DNA of 19,740 nucleotides from an uncultured Candidatus Competibacteraceae bacterium (GCA_937872125.1 CALMNY010000086.1:1-19740), one strand, 5' to 3'; numbered from the stretch's first letter, positions 7,911 to 16,120 are shown. Translations and numbers: made by a program. Notes: generated from the sequence alone by a model not told the origin.

Positions 7911-9539
7911 GTGCCGTCCGCCCATGAACCCTACGATCAGGCTGTGTTGATCGCGGCGTTGCTACAACCGGGACGCTATCCGCATCCGGTTACTACTGTC
8001 GAGCATTTGCAGACTCATATTTCGCATGTCCTGCTGGCTGGCGACTACGCCTATAAAATCAAGAAACCATTGAATCTGGGATTTCTGGATTTTACCAGCC
8101 TGGAGCGGCGGAAATACTATTGCGAGGAAGAACTGCGCCTGAATCGCCGACTGGCCCCGGACATCTACCTCGATTGTCTGCCCATCAGCGGCGAGCCGGT
8201 GAATCCGGTCCTGGGCGGCGCCGGCACGGTCATCGAGTATGCGGTGCGGATGCGCCGCTTTCCCCAGGAGGCGCTGCTGGACCGGGCATTGGCGGCGGGC
8301 CGGCTGGAACCGCGCCATCTGGACGCGCTGGCCCGCCGGCTGGCTGAATTCCACCGTACTATTCCCGCCGCCGATCCCGCCGCCCCCTTCGGCGAACCGG
8401 ACCGGGTTCGCCAACCGATGCTGGACGATTTCACCTGCACCCGACCGCTGCTGGCGGATCCCGCCGACCGCGAGGTTCTGGCCACGGTGGAACGTTGGAC
8501 GCTGGCAGTCACCGAGCGGCTGTGGCCACGCCTGGCCGAACGCAAGGCCGGCGGCTGGATTCGTGAGTGTCATGGCGACTTGCACCTGGGCAACATGGTG
8601 TTGACCGATGCCGGGCAGGTCGTGATCTTCGACTGCATTGAATTCAATGATGATTTTCGCTGGATCGACGTTGTGAGCGATCTGGCTTTTCTGGTCATGG
8701 ATTTGCGCTTTCGTGGCGCCGGCTCTTTCGCCCAGCGGATTCTCAACACGTATCTGGAGTACAGCGGCGACTTTGCTAGTGCGGCCTTGTTGCCCTACTA
8801 CCAGGTCTATCGGGCCATGGTGCGCGCCAAAATCAACGCCATTCAGGCCAGCCAGGATGGCGGCGTCACCCCCGCCCGCGAATCCGCTCGTGCGCTGTGC
8901 CACGACTATTTGCGGCTGGCGCTGGCGCTGACCCGGGAACCCGCGCCGTTTCTATTGATCACTCACGGCGTTTCCGGTTCCGGCAAATCGCGCCGAACAG
9001 GGCAACTACTGGAAGAATTTCCGGGGGCCATCCGCATCCGCTCCGACGTGGAACGCAAGCGGCTGTTTGGCCTCGGCCCATTGGACGACAGCGGTTCCAC
9101 GCTGGGCGGTGGACTTTACACGCCGGAGGCCAGTGCCCGCACTTACCAACGCCTGTATGATCTGGCGGATGGTTTGCTCGCCGCCGGCGGCCCCGTGCTG
9201 GTGGACGCCACGTTCATGAAGCGCGCCCATCGGCAACCCTTCCGCCAACTGGCGGACCGGCATGGCGCACCGTTCATTCTGCTTGATTGCATCGCCGATC
9301 CCGATACGCTGCGGGCGCGGATCGCAGCGCGCCGGGCGCGGGGCGATGACGCTGCCGAAGCGGATGTGGCGGTGCTGGAACGACAGCTCCAGTACGATGA
9401 ACCGCCGGCGGCTGATGAGAATCCGCTGCAAACCAACGGCGACGGCGATGTGGAACGGCTGCGGGCGGCGATCACGACGACTGTCCACGGAAGACACGGA
9501 ACGCACGGAAAGAAAGATGACGGCTCAGGTTCACGTTGA
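7911..9539 (+). CDS. two-domain protein: aminoglycoside phosphotransferase-like kinase plus P-loop ATPase/kinase
   Basis: The 542-residue protein joins two phosphotransferase modules. The N-terminal domain (about 10-345) is APH-like, with HGDLHLGN (221-228) as the catalytic loop and FDCIEF (240-245, Asp241) as the metal-binding motif. The C-terminal domain (about 347-510) is a small P-loop kinase/ATPase with GVSGSGKS (353-360) and a VLVDATF strand (429-435). It matches the widespread but uncharacterised family annotated as bifunctional aminoglycoside phosphotransferase/ATP-binding protein (COG2187 plus COG0645). The natural substrate is unknown, and antibiotic resistance should not be assumed. 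I chose GTG at 7911 because TGGAG (7898-7902) lies 8 bases before it; the frame also allows GTG at 7860, which has no obvious ribosome site. The last 20 or so codons come from a short CACGGAA repeat and look unlike the family's usual end. Confidence 0.85.
   Translation: MPSAHEPYDQAVLIAALLQPGRYPHPVTTVEHLQTHISHVLLAGDYAYKIKKPLNLGFLDFTSLERRKYYCEEELRLNRRLAPDIYLDCLPISGEPVNPVLGGAGTVIEYAVRMRRFPQEALLDRALAAGRLEPRHLDALARRLAEFHRTIPAADPAAPFGEPDRVRQPMLDDFTCTRPLLADPADREVLATVERWTLAVTERLWPRLAERKAGGWIRECHGDLHLGNMVLTDAGQVVIFDCIEFNDDFRWIDVVSDLAFLVMDLRFRGAGSFAQRILNTYLEYSGDFASAALLPYYQVYRAMVRAKINAIQASQDGGVTPARESARALCHDYLRLALALTREPAPFLLITHGVSGSGKSRRTGQLLEEFPGAIRIRSDVERKRLFGLGPLDDSGSTLGGGLYTPEASARTYQRLYDLADGLLAAGGPVLVDATFMKRAHRQPFRQLADRHGAPFILLDCIADPDTLRARIAARRARGDDAAEADVAVLERQLQYDEPPAADENPLQTNGDGDVERLRAAITTTVHGRHGTHGKKDDGSGSR
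9486..9510 (+). repeat. CACGGAA repeat with 9-base period
   Basis: CACGGAA occurs at 9486-9492, 9495-9501 and 9504-9510, an exact 9-base spacing, giving His-Gly-Arg/Thr/Lys triplets in the kinase frame. It forms the 3' end of the upstream gene just before the adenosine kinase promoter. Similar CACGGAA-rich tracts are, from memory, scattered near gene ends in many environmental genomes; I cannot count copies outside this window. Confidence 0.75.
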
Positions 9540-9560
9540 TGGAACCGGGGTGCATATAAT
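9530..9560 (+). promoter_or_regulatory. promoter for the adenosine kinase gene
   Basis: A perfect TATAAT (9555-9560), with TG four bases before it (9551-9552), lies about 34 bases before the adenosine kinase ATG and just after the stop of the upstream kinase gene. The best -35 is TTCACG at 9530-9535, with a long 19-base spacer, so the -10 does most of the work in this call. A T-rich stretch follows. Confidence 0.55.
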
Positions 9561-9593
9561 TTTGTTTTTTGACTGTTTGATGATGGGGGCATG

Positions 9594-10583
9594 ATGGCAA
9601 AGTATGACGTATACGGGATCGGCAACGCGCTGGTGGATATGGAGTATGAGATTGAAACCGCCGACCTGGAGGCGTTGGGCATCGAGAAGGGCGTGATGAC
9701 TTTGGTGGATGAGGAATGTCAGGTGCGGATGATGGACCATCTGGCCGCCTATCCCCATCAGCGCGGTTCGGGCGGGTCAGCAGCCAATTCGATGATCGCG
9801 GTCCGTCAGTTTGGCGGGAGCAGTTTCTATTCCTGCAAGGTCGCCGGCGATGATCTCGGTCACTTCTATATGAAGGACCTGATCGAGGGTGGGGTGGACA
9901 CCAATCATCATACCGAGAGGGAGCCGGGCCATACTGGCCGGTGTGTGGTGCTGGTCACGCCGGACAGCGACCGCACCCTCTGCACCTTTCTGGGGATTAG
10001 CGGCGGCTTGTCCACGAAGGAACTGGTCGAGGACGCCCTGCGCGATTCGGCCTATTTCTACATGGAAGGCTATCTGGTCACTTCGCACACGGCCCGCCGG
10101 GCGTGCGTCGCGGGCAAGCAGATTGCCGAGGCGGCCGGAGTCAAGACCGCCATCTCCCTGTCTGATCCGAATATGGTCCGGTTTTTCAAGCCGGGCTTGC
10201 TGGAGATGATCGGCTCCGGCGTAGATCTGCTCTTCGCCAATGAGGACGAAGCCAGGGGCATGGCGGGTGCTACGGACCTGAATAGCACGGTCGCTTACCT
10301 GAAAACCCTCAGCCGGGAGTTTGTCATCACGCGAGGCTCCAAGGGCGCGCTGGTTTGGGATGGTCAGGCGCTGATGGAGATTGACCCGGTCAAGGTGGAC
10401 GCCGTGGACACCGTCGGCGCCGGGGACCTGTTCGCCGGCGCGTTCCTCTATGGCCTGGGCCAGGGTTGGGACCACCGCCGTACCGGAACGTTGGCTTCAG
10501 CAGCGGCGGCCAAGCTGGTAACCCGCCTGGGGCCGCGCTTGGCGGCGGCAGAAACCCGGGCGGTTCTGAAAAGCTTCCGGTAG
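9594..10583 (+). CDS. PfkB-family adenosine kinase
   Basis: A 329-residue ribokinase-family sugar kinase. An N-terminal AKYDVYGIGNALVD strand precedes the substrate-binding GSGGSAANS region. The C-terminal signature DTVGAGD contains the catalytic base Asp278 and the anion hole, followed by FAGAFLYGL. The early GNALVD, the GRCVVLVTPDSDRT segment and LFANEDEA resemble the proteins annotated as adenosine kinase in gammaproteobacteria, which would phosphorylate adenosine to AMP for purine salvage. Other PfkB substrates (ribose, 2-keto sugars, other nucleosides) cannot be excluded from sequence alone. Two ATGs lie in tandem (9591 and 9594). The second is preferred, since a GGGGG tract (9585-9589) is only one base from the first. 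It converges on recO with a 15-base gap and no clear terminator. Confidence 0.82.
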   Translation: MAKYDVYGIGNALVDMEYEIETADLEALGIEKGVMTLVDEECQVRMMDHLAAYPHQRGSGGSAANSMIAVRQFGGSSFYSCKVAGDDLGHFYMKDLIEGGVDTNHHTEREPGHTGRCVVLVTPDSDRTLCTFLGISGGLSTKELVEDALRDSAYFYMEGYLVTSHTARRACVAGKQIAEAAGVKTAISLSDPNMVRFFKPGLLEMIGSGVDLLFANEDEARGMAGATDLNSTVAYLKTLSREFVITRGSKGALVWDGQALMEIDPVKVDAVDTVGAGDLFAGAFLYGLGQGWDHRRTGTLASAAAAKLVTRLGPRLAAAETRAVLKSFR

Positions 10584-10598
10584 ATCCGCAAATCTGAA

Positions 10599-11315
10599 TC
10601 ATCCTGACTGCGACTCCCGCCTCACCCGGTACAGTTCCCGTGTCTTCAGCGCCTGCCCGTGCAACTGCTCAGCCAGCGCGGCGCGGGTCAGGCGCTTGAC
10701 TTCCCGCAACACGGCTGGATCGGTCAAAAGACCATCGCGCAGCGCCAGCAGCCCCCGGCCCGAAATCGGTACGCCGGTTTGGACGCGATCAGCGGCCAGC
10801 GGTCCCCGGTCCAGCACATAGCAATACTGTTCCTCGGCGACGATGGGCGCGCCGCTGGCGGCTTCACAATCCAGGGTCAGGCCGTAGCCCAGTTCCTCCA
10901 GCAGCCGTTTCTCGAACCGCCGCAGCGGCGGCTCCTCGCCGGGGACGGCAGCCAGTTCCGCCAGCAACCTTTGGTAGGCGGCGAACAGGCCTGGATGCGG
11001 ATCCAGGCGCGGCAGCAAGCGTAGCAGCAATTCGTTGATGTAGAGTCCGGCCAGCACTCGGTGCGGCGGCAAAGGGATGGGACAGCCCGCCTCTTCGGCG
11101 GCAGTCAGCGTCGCCAGTTCGCCCGCGCCGCTCCAGGACAGCAACAACGGCGCGAACGGTTGCAGCAGTCCCTTCCACCGTGACCGGGGCGAAACTGCGC
11201 CGCGCGCTACCAGCCCCAGCCGACCGTACTCCTGGCTAAAGACTTCCAGCAACAAGCTGGTATCGCGGTAGGGGCGGCGATGCAGGACAAAGGAGGATTG
11301 CAGCAATACACGCAT
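10599..11315 (-). CDS. recO: DNA repair protein RecO
   Basis: This 238-residue recombination mediator works with RecR to load RecA onto SSB-coated single-stranded DNA. The N-terminal OB-fold is recognisable from SSFVLHRRPYRDTSLLLEVF and GRLGLVARGA (to about residue 80), followed by the helical domain with LYINELLLRLLP. Length matches E. coli RecO (about 242). Its ATG lies 15 bases after the era stop, the usual era-recO order. No strong ribosome site is visible, so translation may depend on era. It is the last gene of the lepA-recO run. The pdxJ-acpS pair that often follows recO in this class is replaced by a convergent adenosine kinase gene. Confidence 0.93.
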   Translation of the reverse strand: MRVLLQSSFVLHRRPYRDTSLLLEVFSQEYGRLGLVARGAVSPRSRWKGLLQPFAPLLLSWSGAGELATLTAAEEAGCPIPLPPHRVLAGLYINELLLRLLPRLDPHPGLFAAYQRLLAELAAVPGEEPPLRRFEKRLLEELGYGLTLDCEAASGAPIVAEEQYCYVLDRGPLAADRVQTGVPISGRGLLALRDGLLTDPAVLREVKRLTRAALAEQLHGQALKTRELYRVRRESQSG

Positions 11316-11330
11316 GAGACCGGCGCTGGA

Positions 11331-12236
11331 TCAGACTGAACCCGGATCAGCGTAGCCCAGACTACGCAGCGCCCGCTCGTCATCAGACCAGCCCTCACGC
11401 ACTTTCACCCAGGTTTCCAGGAACACCGGGCGGCCCAGCAGACGCTCCAGATCCTGGCGGGCCTGGCGACCCACTTCACGCAGCGTCGCGCCCTTCTCGC
11501 CGATGACGATGCCTTTCTGGCTGGCGCGTTCGACCCAGATCACGGCGTGAATCCGCGTCAGCCGCCCCTCTTCGGCGAAGCGCTCGATCTCCACCGTCAG
11601 CGCATAGGGCAATTCCTCGCGCAGCAACCGGGTCAGCTTCTCGCGGATCAGTTCAGCGGCCAGAAACCGCTCGCTGGCGGTAGTGATCTGATCGGGCGGG
11701 AACAGAAAATCGTTGACTGGCAAGCAGCGTGCGATGACCTGTTCCAACACCGCCACATTATCGCCCTTGAGCGCCGACAGCGGCACGACGTCGGCGAACA
11801 GCCGCCGGCCCGCCACTTCCTGCAGAAACGGCAACAACCGTCCCTTGTCAGCGATCCGATCCGCCTTGTTGACCGCTAGCACCACCGGCCCCGAAAAGGC
11901 AGCCAGCCGTTGCACTACATCGCTATCCTCATCGGTCCAGCGCAGCGCTTCGATCAGTAACACCACCACGTCTACATAGCCCAGCACGCTGGCCGCCGCC
12001 CGGTTCAGGTAACGGTTCATCGCCCGCCGGCCCTGGCGATGCAGGCCGGGCGTATCCACATAGACAATCTGGGCCTCCGGCAGGGTCTGGATGCCGAGAA
12101 TGACGTGGCGGGTAGTTTGCGGCTTGGGCGCGGTGATGCTGATCTTCTGACCGATCAGTCGGTTCAGCAGGGTGGACTTACCAACGTTGGGTCGGCCCAG
12201 CAGGGCCGCGTAGCCGGCGCGGGTGGCAACGGTCAT
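11331..12236 (-). CDS. era: GTPase Era, 16S rRNA/30S assembly factor
   Basis: A 301-residue protein, exactly the E. coli length when started at ATG 12236. This start overlaps the rnc stop as ATGA; the open frame extends further upstream into rnc, but those residues are not family-like. GTPase motifs: G1 GRPNVGKS (14-21), the TTRH switch region (41-44), G3 DTPG (61-64), G4 NKAD (123-126) and G5 SAL (154-156). The C-terminal KH domain shows GIVIGEKGATLREVG. Era binds the 3' end of 16S rRNA during 30S maturation at the inner-membrane face. Its coupling to rnc is ancient and makes sense, since both act on rRNA. Confidence 0.96.
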   Translation of the reverse strand: MTVATRAGYAALLGRPNVGKSTLLNRLIGQKISITAPKPQTTRHVILGIQTLPEAQIVYVDTPGLHRQGRRAMNRYLNRAAASVLGYVDVVVLLIEALRWTDEDSDVVQRLAAFSGPVVLAVNKADRIADKGRLLPFLQEVAGRRLFADVVPLSALKGDNVAVLEQVIARCLPVNDFLFPPDQITTASERFLAAELIREKLTRLLREELPYALTVEIERFAEEGRLTRIHAVIWVERASQKGIVIGEKGATLREVGRQARQDLERLLGRPVFLETWVKVREGWSDDERALRSLGYADPGSV

Positions 12237-12901
12237 GGTAGCAACTGCTCCAATACTTGACGGGCCGCGTCCTGCTCGGCCTTGCGCCGGCTGCTTCCCA
12301 CCGCAACGGCGCGACAACCGGTGACCGCACATTCCACTGTAAAGCTCTGGGCGTGCGGTTCGCCGTGGACCTCCAACACGCTATAGATAGGCAGAGATTG
12401 CTGACGGGCTTGCACATATTCTTGCAGGCGGGTTTTGGGGTCTTTCAACTCGCTGGCGTTGGCCAGGCCGGCCAACCCATCCCGATACACGTTGAGGATC
12501 AGCGCGCGACAGGCCTCCAGCCCACGGTCCAGATAGACCGCCGCAAACACTGCCTCCAACGCATCCGCCAGAATGGATTCACGCTGCGGACCGCCACTGC
12601 GCAGCTCACCCTGCCCCAACCGCAAGCCTTCCCCCAACTTCAGGCCGCGCGCCAGTCCTGCCAGGGTTTCGCCCTTCACCAAATTGGCCCGCAGCCGGCT
12701 CAGTTCGCCTTCGCTGGCCTGGGGGTATTGCTGAAACAGATATTCGGCGATCACCAGATTCAACAGCGCGTCACCCAAAAATTCCAGGCGCTCATTATGA
12801 TGCGGCGAAGCGCTGCGGTGGGTCAGCGCCTCCTCCAGCAAATCGGGCTGCTGAAAGACATAATCCAGAGCGGCGCACAGCCGCGCTATTGCCGAATTCA
12901 C
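12233..12901 (-). CDS. rnc: ribonuclease III
   Basis: This 222-residue double-strand-specific endoribonuclease processes rRNA precursors and many mRNAs. The catalytic domain carries NERLEFLGDALL with Glu40 and Asp44, plus Asp113 and Glu116 in ADALEAVF. The double-stranded RNA-binding domain follows from about 150, ending RKAEQDAARQVLEQL. The start is a GTG (12901) that overlaps the TGA of the DUF4845 gene as GTGA, and its own stop overlaps the era ATG. Translation is therefore probably coupled on both sides. In E. coli, RNase III cleaves its own leader; here rnc is internal to the run, so that mode of autoregulation is not evident. Confidence 0.96.
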   Translation of the reverse strand: MNSAIARLCAALDYVFQQPDLLEEALTHRSASPHHNERLEFLGDALLNLVIAEYLFQQYPQASEGELSRLRANLVKGETLAGLARGLKLGEGLRLGQGELRSGGPQRESILADALEAVFAAVYLDRGLEACRALILNVYRDGLAGLANASELKDPKTRLQEYVQARQQSLPIYSVLEVHGEPHAQSFTVECAVTGCRAVAVGSSRRKAEQDAARQVLEQLLP

Positions 12902-13293
12902 TGCAGTGGAATCACCTCGTTGACCTTGAGTACGACAAACAGGCCCATCCCCTCAAACAGTTCCCGTTCATCCTGATAAACCAGATCGAGCGCCTTCCCC
13001 CCTGGGACATTGCGAATTTTGAGATCCTTGGCTTTGACATTTTCCACGTAACCGGTATCAAAGCGCTTTTGAATGGCGTTTTGAATATCCACCGTAGTCA
13101 TACTTGACACCGACTCCTTGCGGACGCTCTCGATCGTGGATTTGATCGAGTAGTACTGCACATACACCGGTACGACCTTCATCGCGATCACGGCGACAAA
13201 CCCGATCAGAATGAGCAACAGCAACATCCCGATCAGGGTCATGCCGCGCTGCCGTTCGTTCGCTCGCCGTTCAATCAGTGTGAATGCCCGCAT
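12898..13293 (-). CDS. DUF4845 small membrane protein
   Basis: A 131-residue protein with a basic N-terminus, one membrane segment (about 18-40) and a periplasmic C-terminal domain rich in beta-type residues. It matches the DUF4845 family found between lepB and rnc in many gamma- and betaproteobacteria; no function is established. The start is ATG 13293, with AAGGGGGGA 7 bases upstream. The membrane segment begins RGMTLIGMLLLL, much like a type IV pilin signal (RGFTLIE), and the first residues MRAFTLIE contain a second pilin-like string. An internal ATG at residue 18 lacks a ribosome site. Its TGA overlaps the rnc GTG. The position suggests a link to secretion or envelope, but this is inference. 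Confidence 0.85.
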   Translation of the reverse strand: MRAFTLIERRANERQRGMTLIGMLLLLILIGFVAVIAMKVVPVYVQYYSIKSTIESVRKESVSSMTTVDIQNAIQKRFDTGYVENVKAKDLKIRNVPGGKALDLVYQDERELFEGMGLFVVLKVNEVIPLQ

Positions 13294-13311
13294 CTTTCCA
13301 TCCCCCCTTGC

Positions 13312-14157
13312 CTAATTGATGCCATCGCCAATTCGACTGCATTGACCGTTAAAGGTAACGCAATCCCAATTCATCCAGATGAAGAATGCTCGCCCGATCA
13401 GATTCTCCTCGGGCAGCGGCCCCCAGACCCGACTGTCGCTGCTGTTGTCCCGATTGTCGCCCATCATAAAATAGTGTCCCGGCGGCACCTGATATTCCCA
13501 GCCTACCGTCCCGTCCGGTTCACGGCGCGGCTGGATGCCGGGCCAAAATCCAACCAGGCTCCAGCGCCCATCGGCTCGCGTCTGAATCCGATGTCGGGCT
13601 TCCCCCAACTGTTCTTCAAACTGCTGGTAATTGGGCGCCACAGGGTCGCTGGGCAACAGCGTCAGCGCCGCCGGCTGGCCATTGATGAACAGTTGCCCAC
13701 TACGGTAGGTCAGTCGGTCTCCGGGCAACCCCACCACCCGCTTGATATAGGCCACGGCCGGATCGGGCGGATAGCGGAACACCACGACATCGCCCCGCTG
13801 CGGCTGGCCATTGCTCACAATCTTGGTGTTGAGCACTGGCAACCTTAGACCATAGGTGAATTTGTTGACCAGAATAAAATCACCCTTCAGCAGCGTCGGC
13901 ACCATGGATTCCGAGGGAATCCGAAACGGCTCGACCACGCACGACCGCAGCACCAGCACCGCCAAAATCACCGGGAAGAACGACTTCGATAAATCTACGT
14001 ACCATGGCAGCTTGACCGCGACTGGCCGCGCCGTGCCGGTTTCTTCCGCCACCGGGACCCGGGCGCGGCGCGGCGCCCACACTAAAGCGTCCAACAGCCA
14101 AATGCCGCCGGTCAACCCGGTCAGCACCACCAGAACAGCGGCAAAATCAATATTCAT
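13312..14157 (-). CDS. lepB: signal peptidase I (leader peptidase)
   Basis: This 281-residue inner-membrane serine protease removes signal peptides from exported proteins. Two hydrophobic segments are visible: residues 5-28, and 60-72 leading into the active site. The catalytic Ser84 sits in PSESMVPTL and the general-base Lys139 in YIKRVVGLPGD, in line with S91/K146 of the longer E. coli enzyme. The C-terminal MMGDNRDNSSDSR box is present. The start is ATG 14157, 39 bases after lepA, with no strong Shine-Dalgarno sequence. A GC-rich hairpin occupies that gap. The lepA-lepB pairing is standard for the class, and the next gene (DUF4845) follows after 18 bases. Confidence 0.96.
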   Translation of the reverse strand: MNIDFAAVLVVLTGLTGGIWLLDALVWAPRRARVPVAEETGTARPVAVKLPWYVDLSKSFFPVILAVLVLRSCVVEPFRIPSESMVPTLLKGDFILVNKFTYGLRLPVLNTKIVSNGQPQRGDVVVFRYPPDPAVAYIKRVVGLPGDRLTYRSGQLFINGQPAALTLLPSDPVAPNYQQFEEQLGEARHRIQTRADGRWSLVGFWPGIQPRREPDGTVGWEYQVPPGHYFMMGDNRDNSSDSRVWGPLPEENLIGRAFFIWMNWDCVTFNGQCSRIGDGIN

Positions 14158-14174
14158 GGCGATAACAATCCAGG

Positions 14175-14194
14175 GGCGGGACTAGACGCCCGCC
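14175..14194 (-). other. GC hairpin between lepA and lepB
   Basis: GGCGGG (14175-14180) and CCCGCC (14189-14194) can pair as a 6-bp stem with an 8-base loop, just after the lepA stop and 17 bases before the lepB ATG. There is no following T-tract, so it is not a standard terminator. It could stabilise or stagger the two messages. Confidence 0.5.
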
Positions 14195-14196
14195 TT

Positions 14197-15993
14197 TCAC
14201 GAGTTCTTGTCCACCTGCAACACCGCCAGAAAGGCCTGTTGCGGAATTTCCACCTTACCCACCTGCTTCATCCGCTTCTTGCCTGCTTTCTGCTTTTCCA
14301 GCAGCTTGCGCTTGCGGGTCACATCGCCGCCATAACACTTGGCCAGCACGTTCTTGCGCAACGCCTTGACCGTAGTACGCGCGATGATCTGACTGCCGAT
14401 GGCCGCCTGGATGGCGACCTCGAACATCTGCGGGTGAATCAGTTTCTTCAGTTTGACCGCCACCTCGTGGCCCCGGCGTTGGGCCGGATCGCGGTGGACG
14501 ATCACCGACAGCGCATCCACCTTCTCGCCGTTGATCAGCACGTCCAGCTTGACCAGCGGCGCAGCCTGGAACCGGTCGAGGCTGTATTCGAACGAAGCGA
14601 ACCCACGGCTGACCGATTTCAATCGGTCGAAGAAGTCCAGCACCACCTCGCTCAGCGGCAGCTCGAAACTGAGTTGGACATGACCGCCAGCGTAATGCAG
14701 GCTCCGCTGCGCGCCGCGCTTTTCGATGCACAGGGTAATGATCGCGCCCAGATAATCCGGCGGCGTCAGGATGTGCGCCACGATGATCGGCTCGCGGATC
14801 TCGGCGATCTCGTTAGCCGGCGGCAGCTTGGCGGGATTGTCAATCTTCAGGATTTCGTTCTGGGTGGTCAACACCTCGTAGATCACGGTGGGCGCGGTGG
14901 TGACCAGATCGAGGTTATATTCCCGCTCCAGCCGCTCCTGGACGATCTCCATGTGCAGCAGGCCCAGAAAACCGCAGCGGAACCCGAAGCCCATGGCCTG
15001 CGAGGTTTCCGGCTCGAAATACAGCGAAGCGTCGTTCAGGCGCAGTTTCTGCAACGCTTCGCGCAGGTTGCCAAAATCATCCGAATCGGTGGGAAACAGC
15101 CCGGCGAACACGCGGGGCTGAATTTTCTGGAATCCCGGCAACGGCTCCGCCGCCGGCCGATCCGCCCCGGTGAAGGTATCGCCCACCGGCGCCCCGTCAA
15201 TATCCTTGATGCCGGCGATGATGTAGCCCACCTCGCCGGCGCTCAGGCTGGGTTGCTCGCTGCGTTTGGGGGTGAAAACGCCGACCGATTCCACCTGGAA
15301 AGTCCGGCCAGTGGACATCACCTGAAGCTTCTGCTTGGGGAAGATCTGGCCGTCCACCACCCGCACCAGCGAAATGACGCCGACGAAGTTGTCGAACCAG
15401 GAATCAACGATCAGCGCCTTGAGCGACCCCTTCGGATCGCCCTGCGGGGCCGGAATGCGGGCGATGATCTCCTCCAACAGTTCCGCCACGCCCAGGCCGC
15501 TCTTGGCGCTGACTCGCAGGGCGTGACTGGCGTCCAGACCGATGATGTCGCCGATTTCCTGCGCCACCCGCTCCGGATCGGCGGAGGGCAGATCTACCTT
15601 GTTCAGCACCGGCAACACTTCCAGATGCTGCTCAATGGCGGTATAGCAGTTGGCGACGCTCTGCGCCTCGACGCCCTGAGCGGCGTCCACCACCAGCAGC
15701 GCGCCCTCGCAGGCGGCCAGCGAACGAGACACCTCGTAGGAGAAATCCACGTGCCCCGGCGTATCAATGATATTGAGCTGATAGGTACGGCCATCGCGAG
15801 CCGGATAGCGCAACGACACGCTTTGCGCCTTGATGGTGATGCCGCGCTCCCGCTCCAAGTCCATCGAATCGAGCACTTGCTCGGCCATTTCCCGCTCGCT
15901 CAGGCCGCCGCAAAGCTGAATGAAGCGGTCGGCGAGCGTGGACTTGCCGTGGTCAATGTGGGCGATAATCGAAAAATTGCGAATGTGATCCAT
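14197..15993 (-). CDS. lepA: elongation factor 4 (LepA GTPase)
   Basis: A 598-residue ribosome-associated GTPase related to EF-G, implicated in translation fidelity and 30S biogenesis. Motifs: G1 AHIDHGKST (11-19), the RGITIK switch, G3 DTPGHVD (77-83) and G4 NKVD (131-134). The domains end with the LepA-specific C-terminus containing [21 protein letters not shown] chose ATG 15993, giving [10 protein letters not shown], which aligns with E. coli MKNIRNFSII; GTG at 16002 would add three residues but has no ribosome site. It is first after a 139-base gap downstream of rseC, which contains a TATAAT on this strand, so it likely begins its own transcript as well as receiving read-through from rpoE. 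Confidence 0.96.
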   Translation of the reverse strand: MDHIRNFSIIAHIDHGKSTLADRFIQLCGGLSEREMAEQVLDSMDLERERGITIKAQSVSLRYPARDGRTYQLNIIDTPGHVDFSYEVSRSLAACEGALLVVDAAQGVEAQSVANCYTAIEQHLEVLPVLNKVDLPSADPERVAQEIGDIIGLDASHALRVSAKSGLGVAELLEEIIARIPAPQGDPKGSLKALIVDSWFDNFVGVISLVRVVDGQIFPKQKLQVMSTGRTFQVESVGVFTPKRSEQPSLSAGEVGYIIAGIKDIDGAPVGDTFTGADRPAAEPLPGFQKIQPRVFAGLFPTDSDDFGNLREALQKLRLNDASLYFEPETSQAMGFGFRCGFLGLLHMEIVQERLEREYNLDLVTTAPTVIYEVLTTQNEILKIDNPAKLPPANEIAEIREPIIVAHILTPPDYLGAIITLCIEKRGAQRSLHYAGGHVQLSFELPLSEVVLDFFDRLKSVSRGFASFEYSLDRFQAAPLVKLDVLINGEKVDALSVIVHRDPAQRRGHEVAVKLKKLIHPQMFEVAIQAAIGSQIIARTTVKALRKNVLAKCYGGDVTRKRKLLEKQKAGKKRMKQVGKVEIPQQAFLAVLQVDKNS

Positions 15994-16059
15994 GGATTCC
16001 ACTACAGGTCGGCCAGCAATCGCCTTTGTCGCATGGCAGGGATCACGGCCTGGACAGGA

Positions 16060-16090
16060 AAGCCCCCGCTACTCCCGGGTCCGGAGGCTT
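16060..16090 (-). other. imperfect hairpin in the lepA leader
   Basis: AAGCC (16060-16064) pairs with GGCTT (16086-16090), and after one mismatch CCG pairs with CGG, leaving a 13-base loop. The structure lies between the predicted lepA -10 box and its ATG, so it would be in the 5' untranslated region. No role can be read from sequence. Confidence 0.35.
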
Positions 16091-16120
16091 GCGAGCACTC
16101 GTAATTTCACAAAACAGGGG

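Noticed and set aside
7911..9539. Aminoglycoside-resistance determinant
   Set aside because: The APH-like fold belongs to a widespread fused family of unknown substrate in a chromosomal housekeeping setting. There is no mobile element or resistance gene nearby.
12237..12332. 32-residue N-terminal extension of Era
   Set aside because: It lies wholly inside rnc in another frame and does not resemble Era. The ATGA overlap start gives the exact family length.
14239..16104. 621-codon open frame antisense to lepA
   Set aside because: Same in-register antisense effect in a GC-rich, highly expressed gene. LepA is unmistakable on the other strand and the antisense product is low-complexity His/Gln/Arg/Leu-rich.
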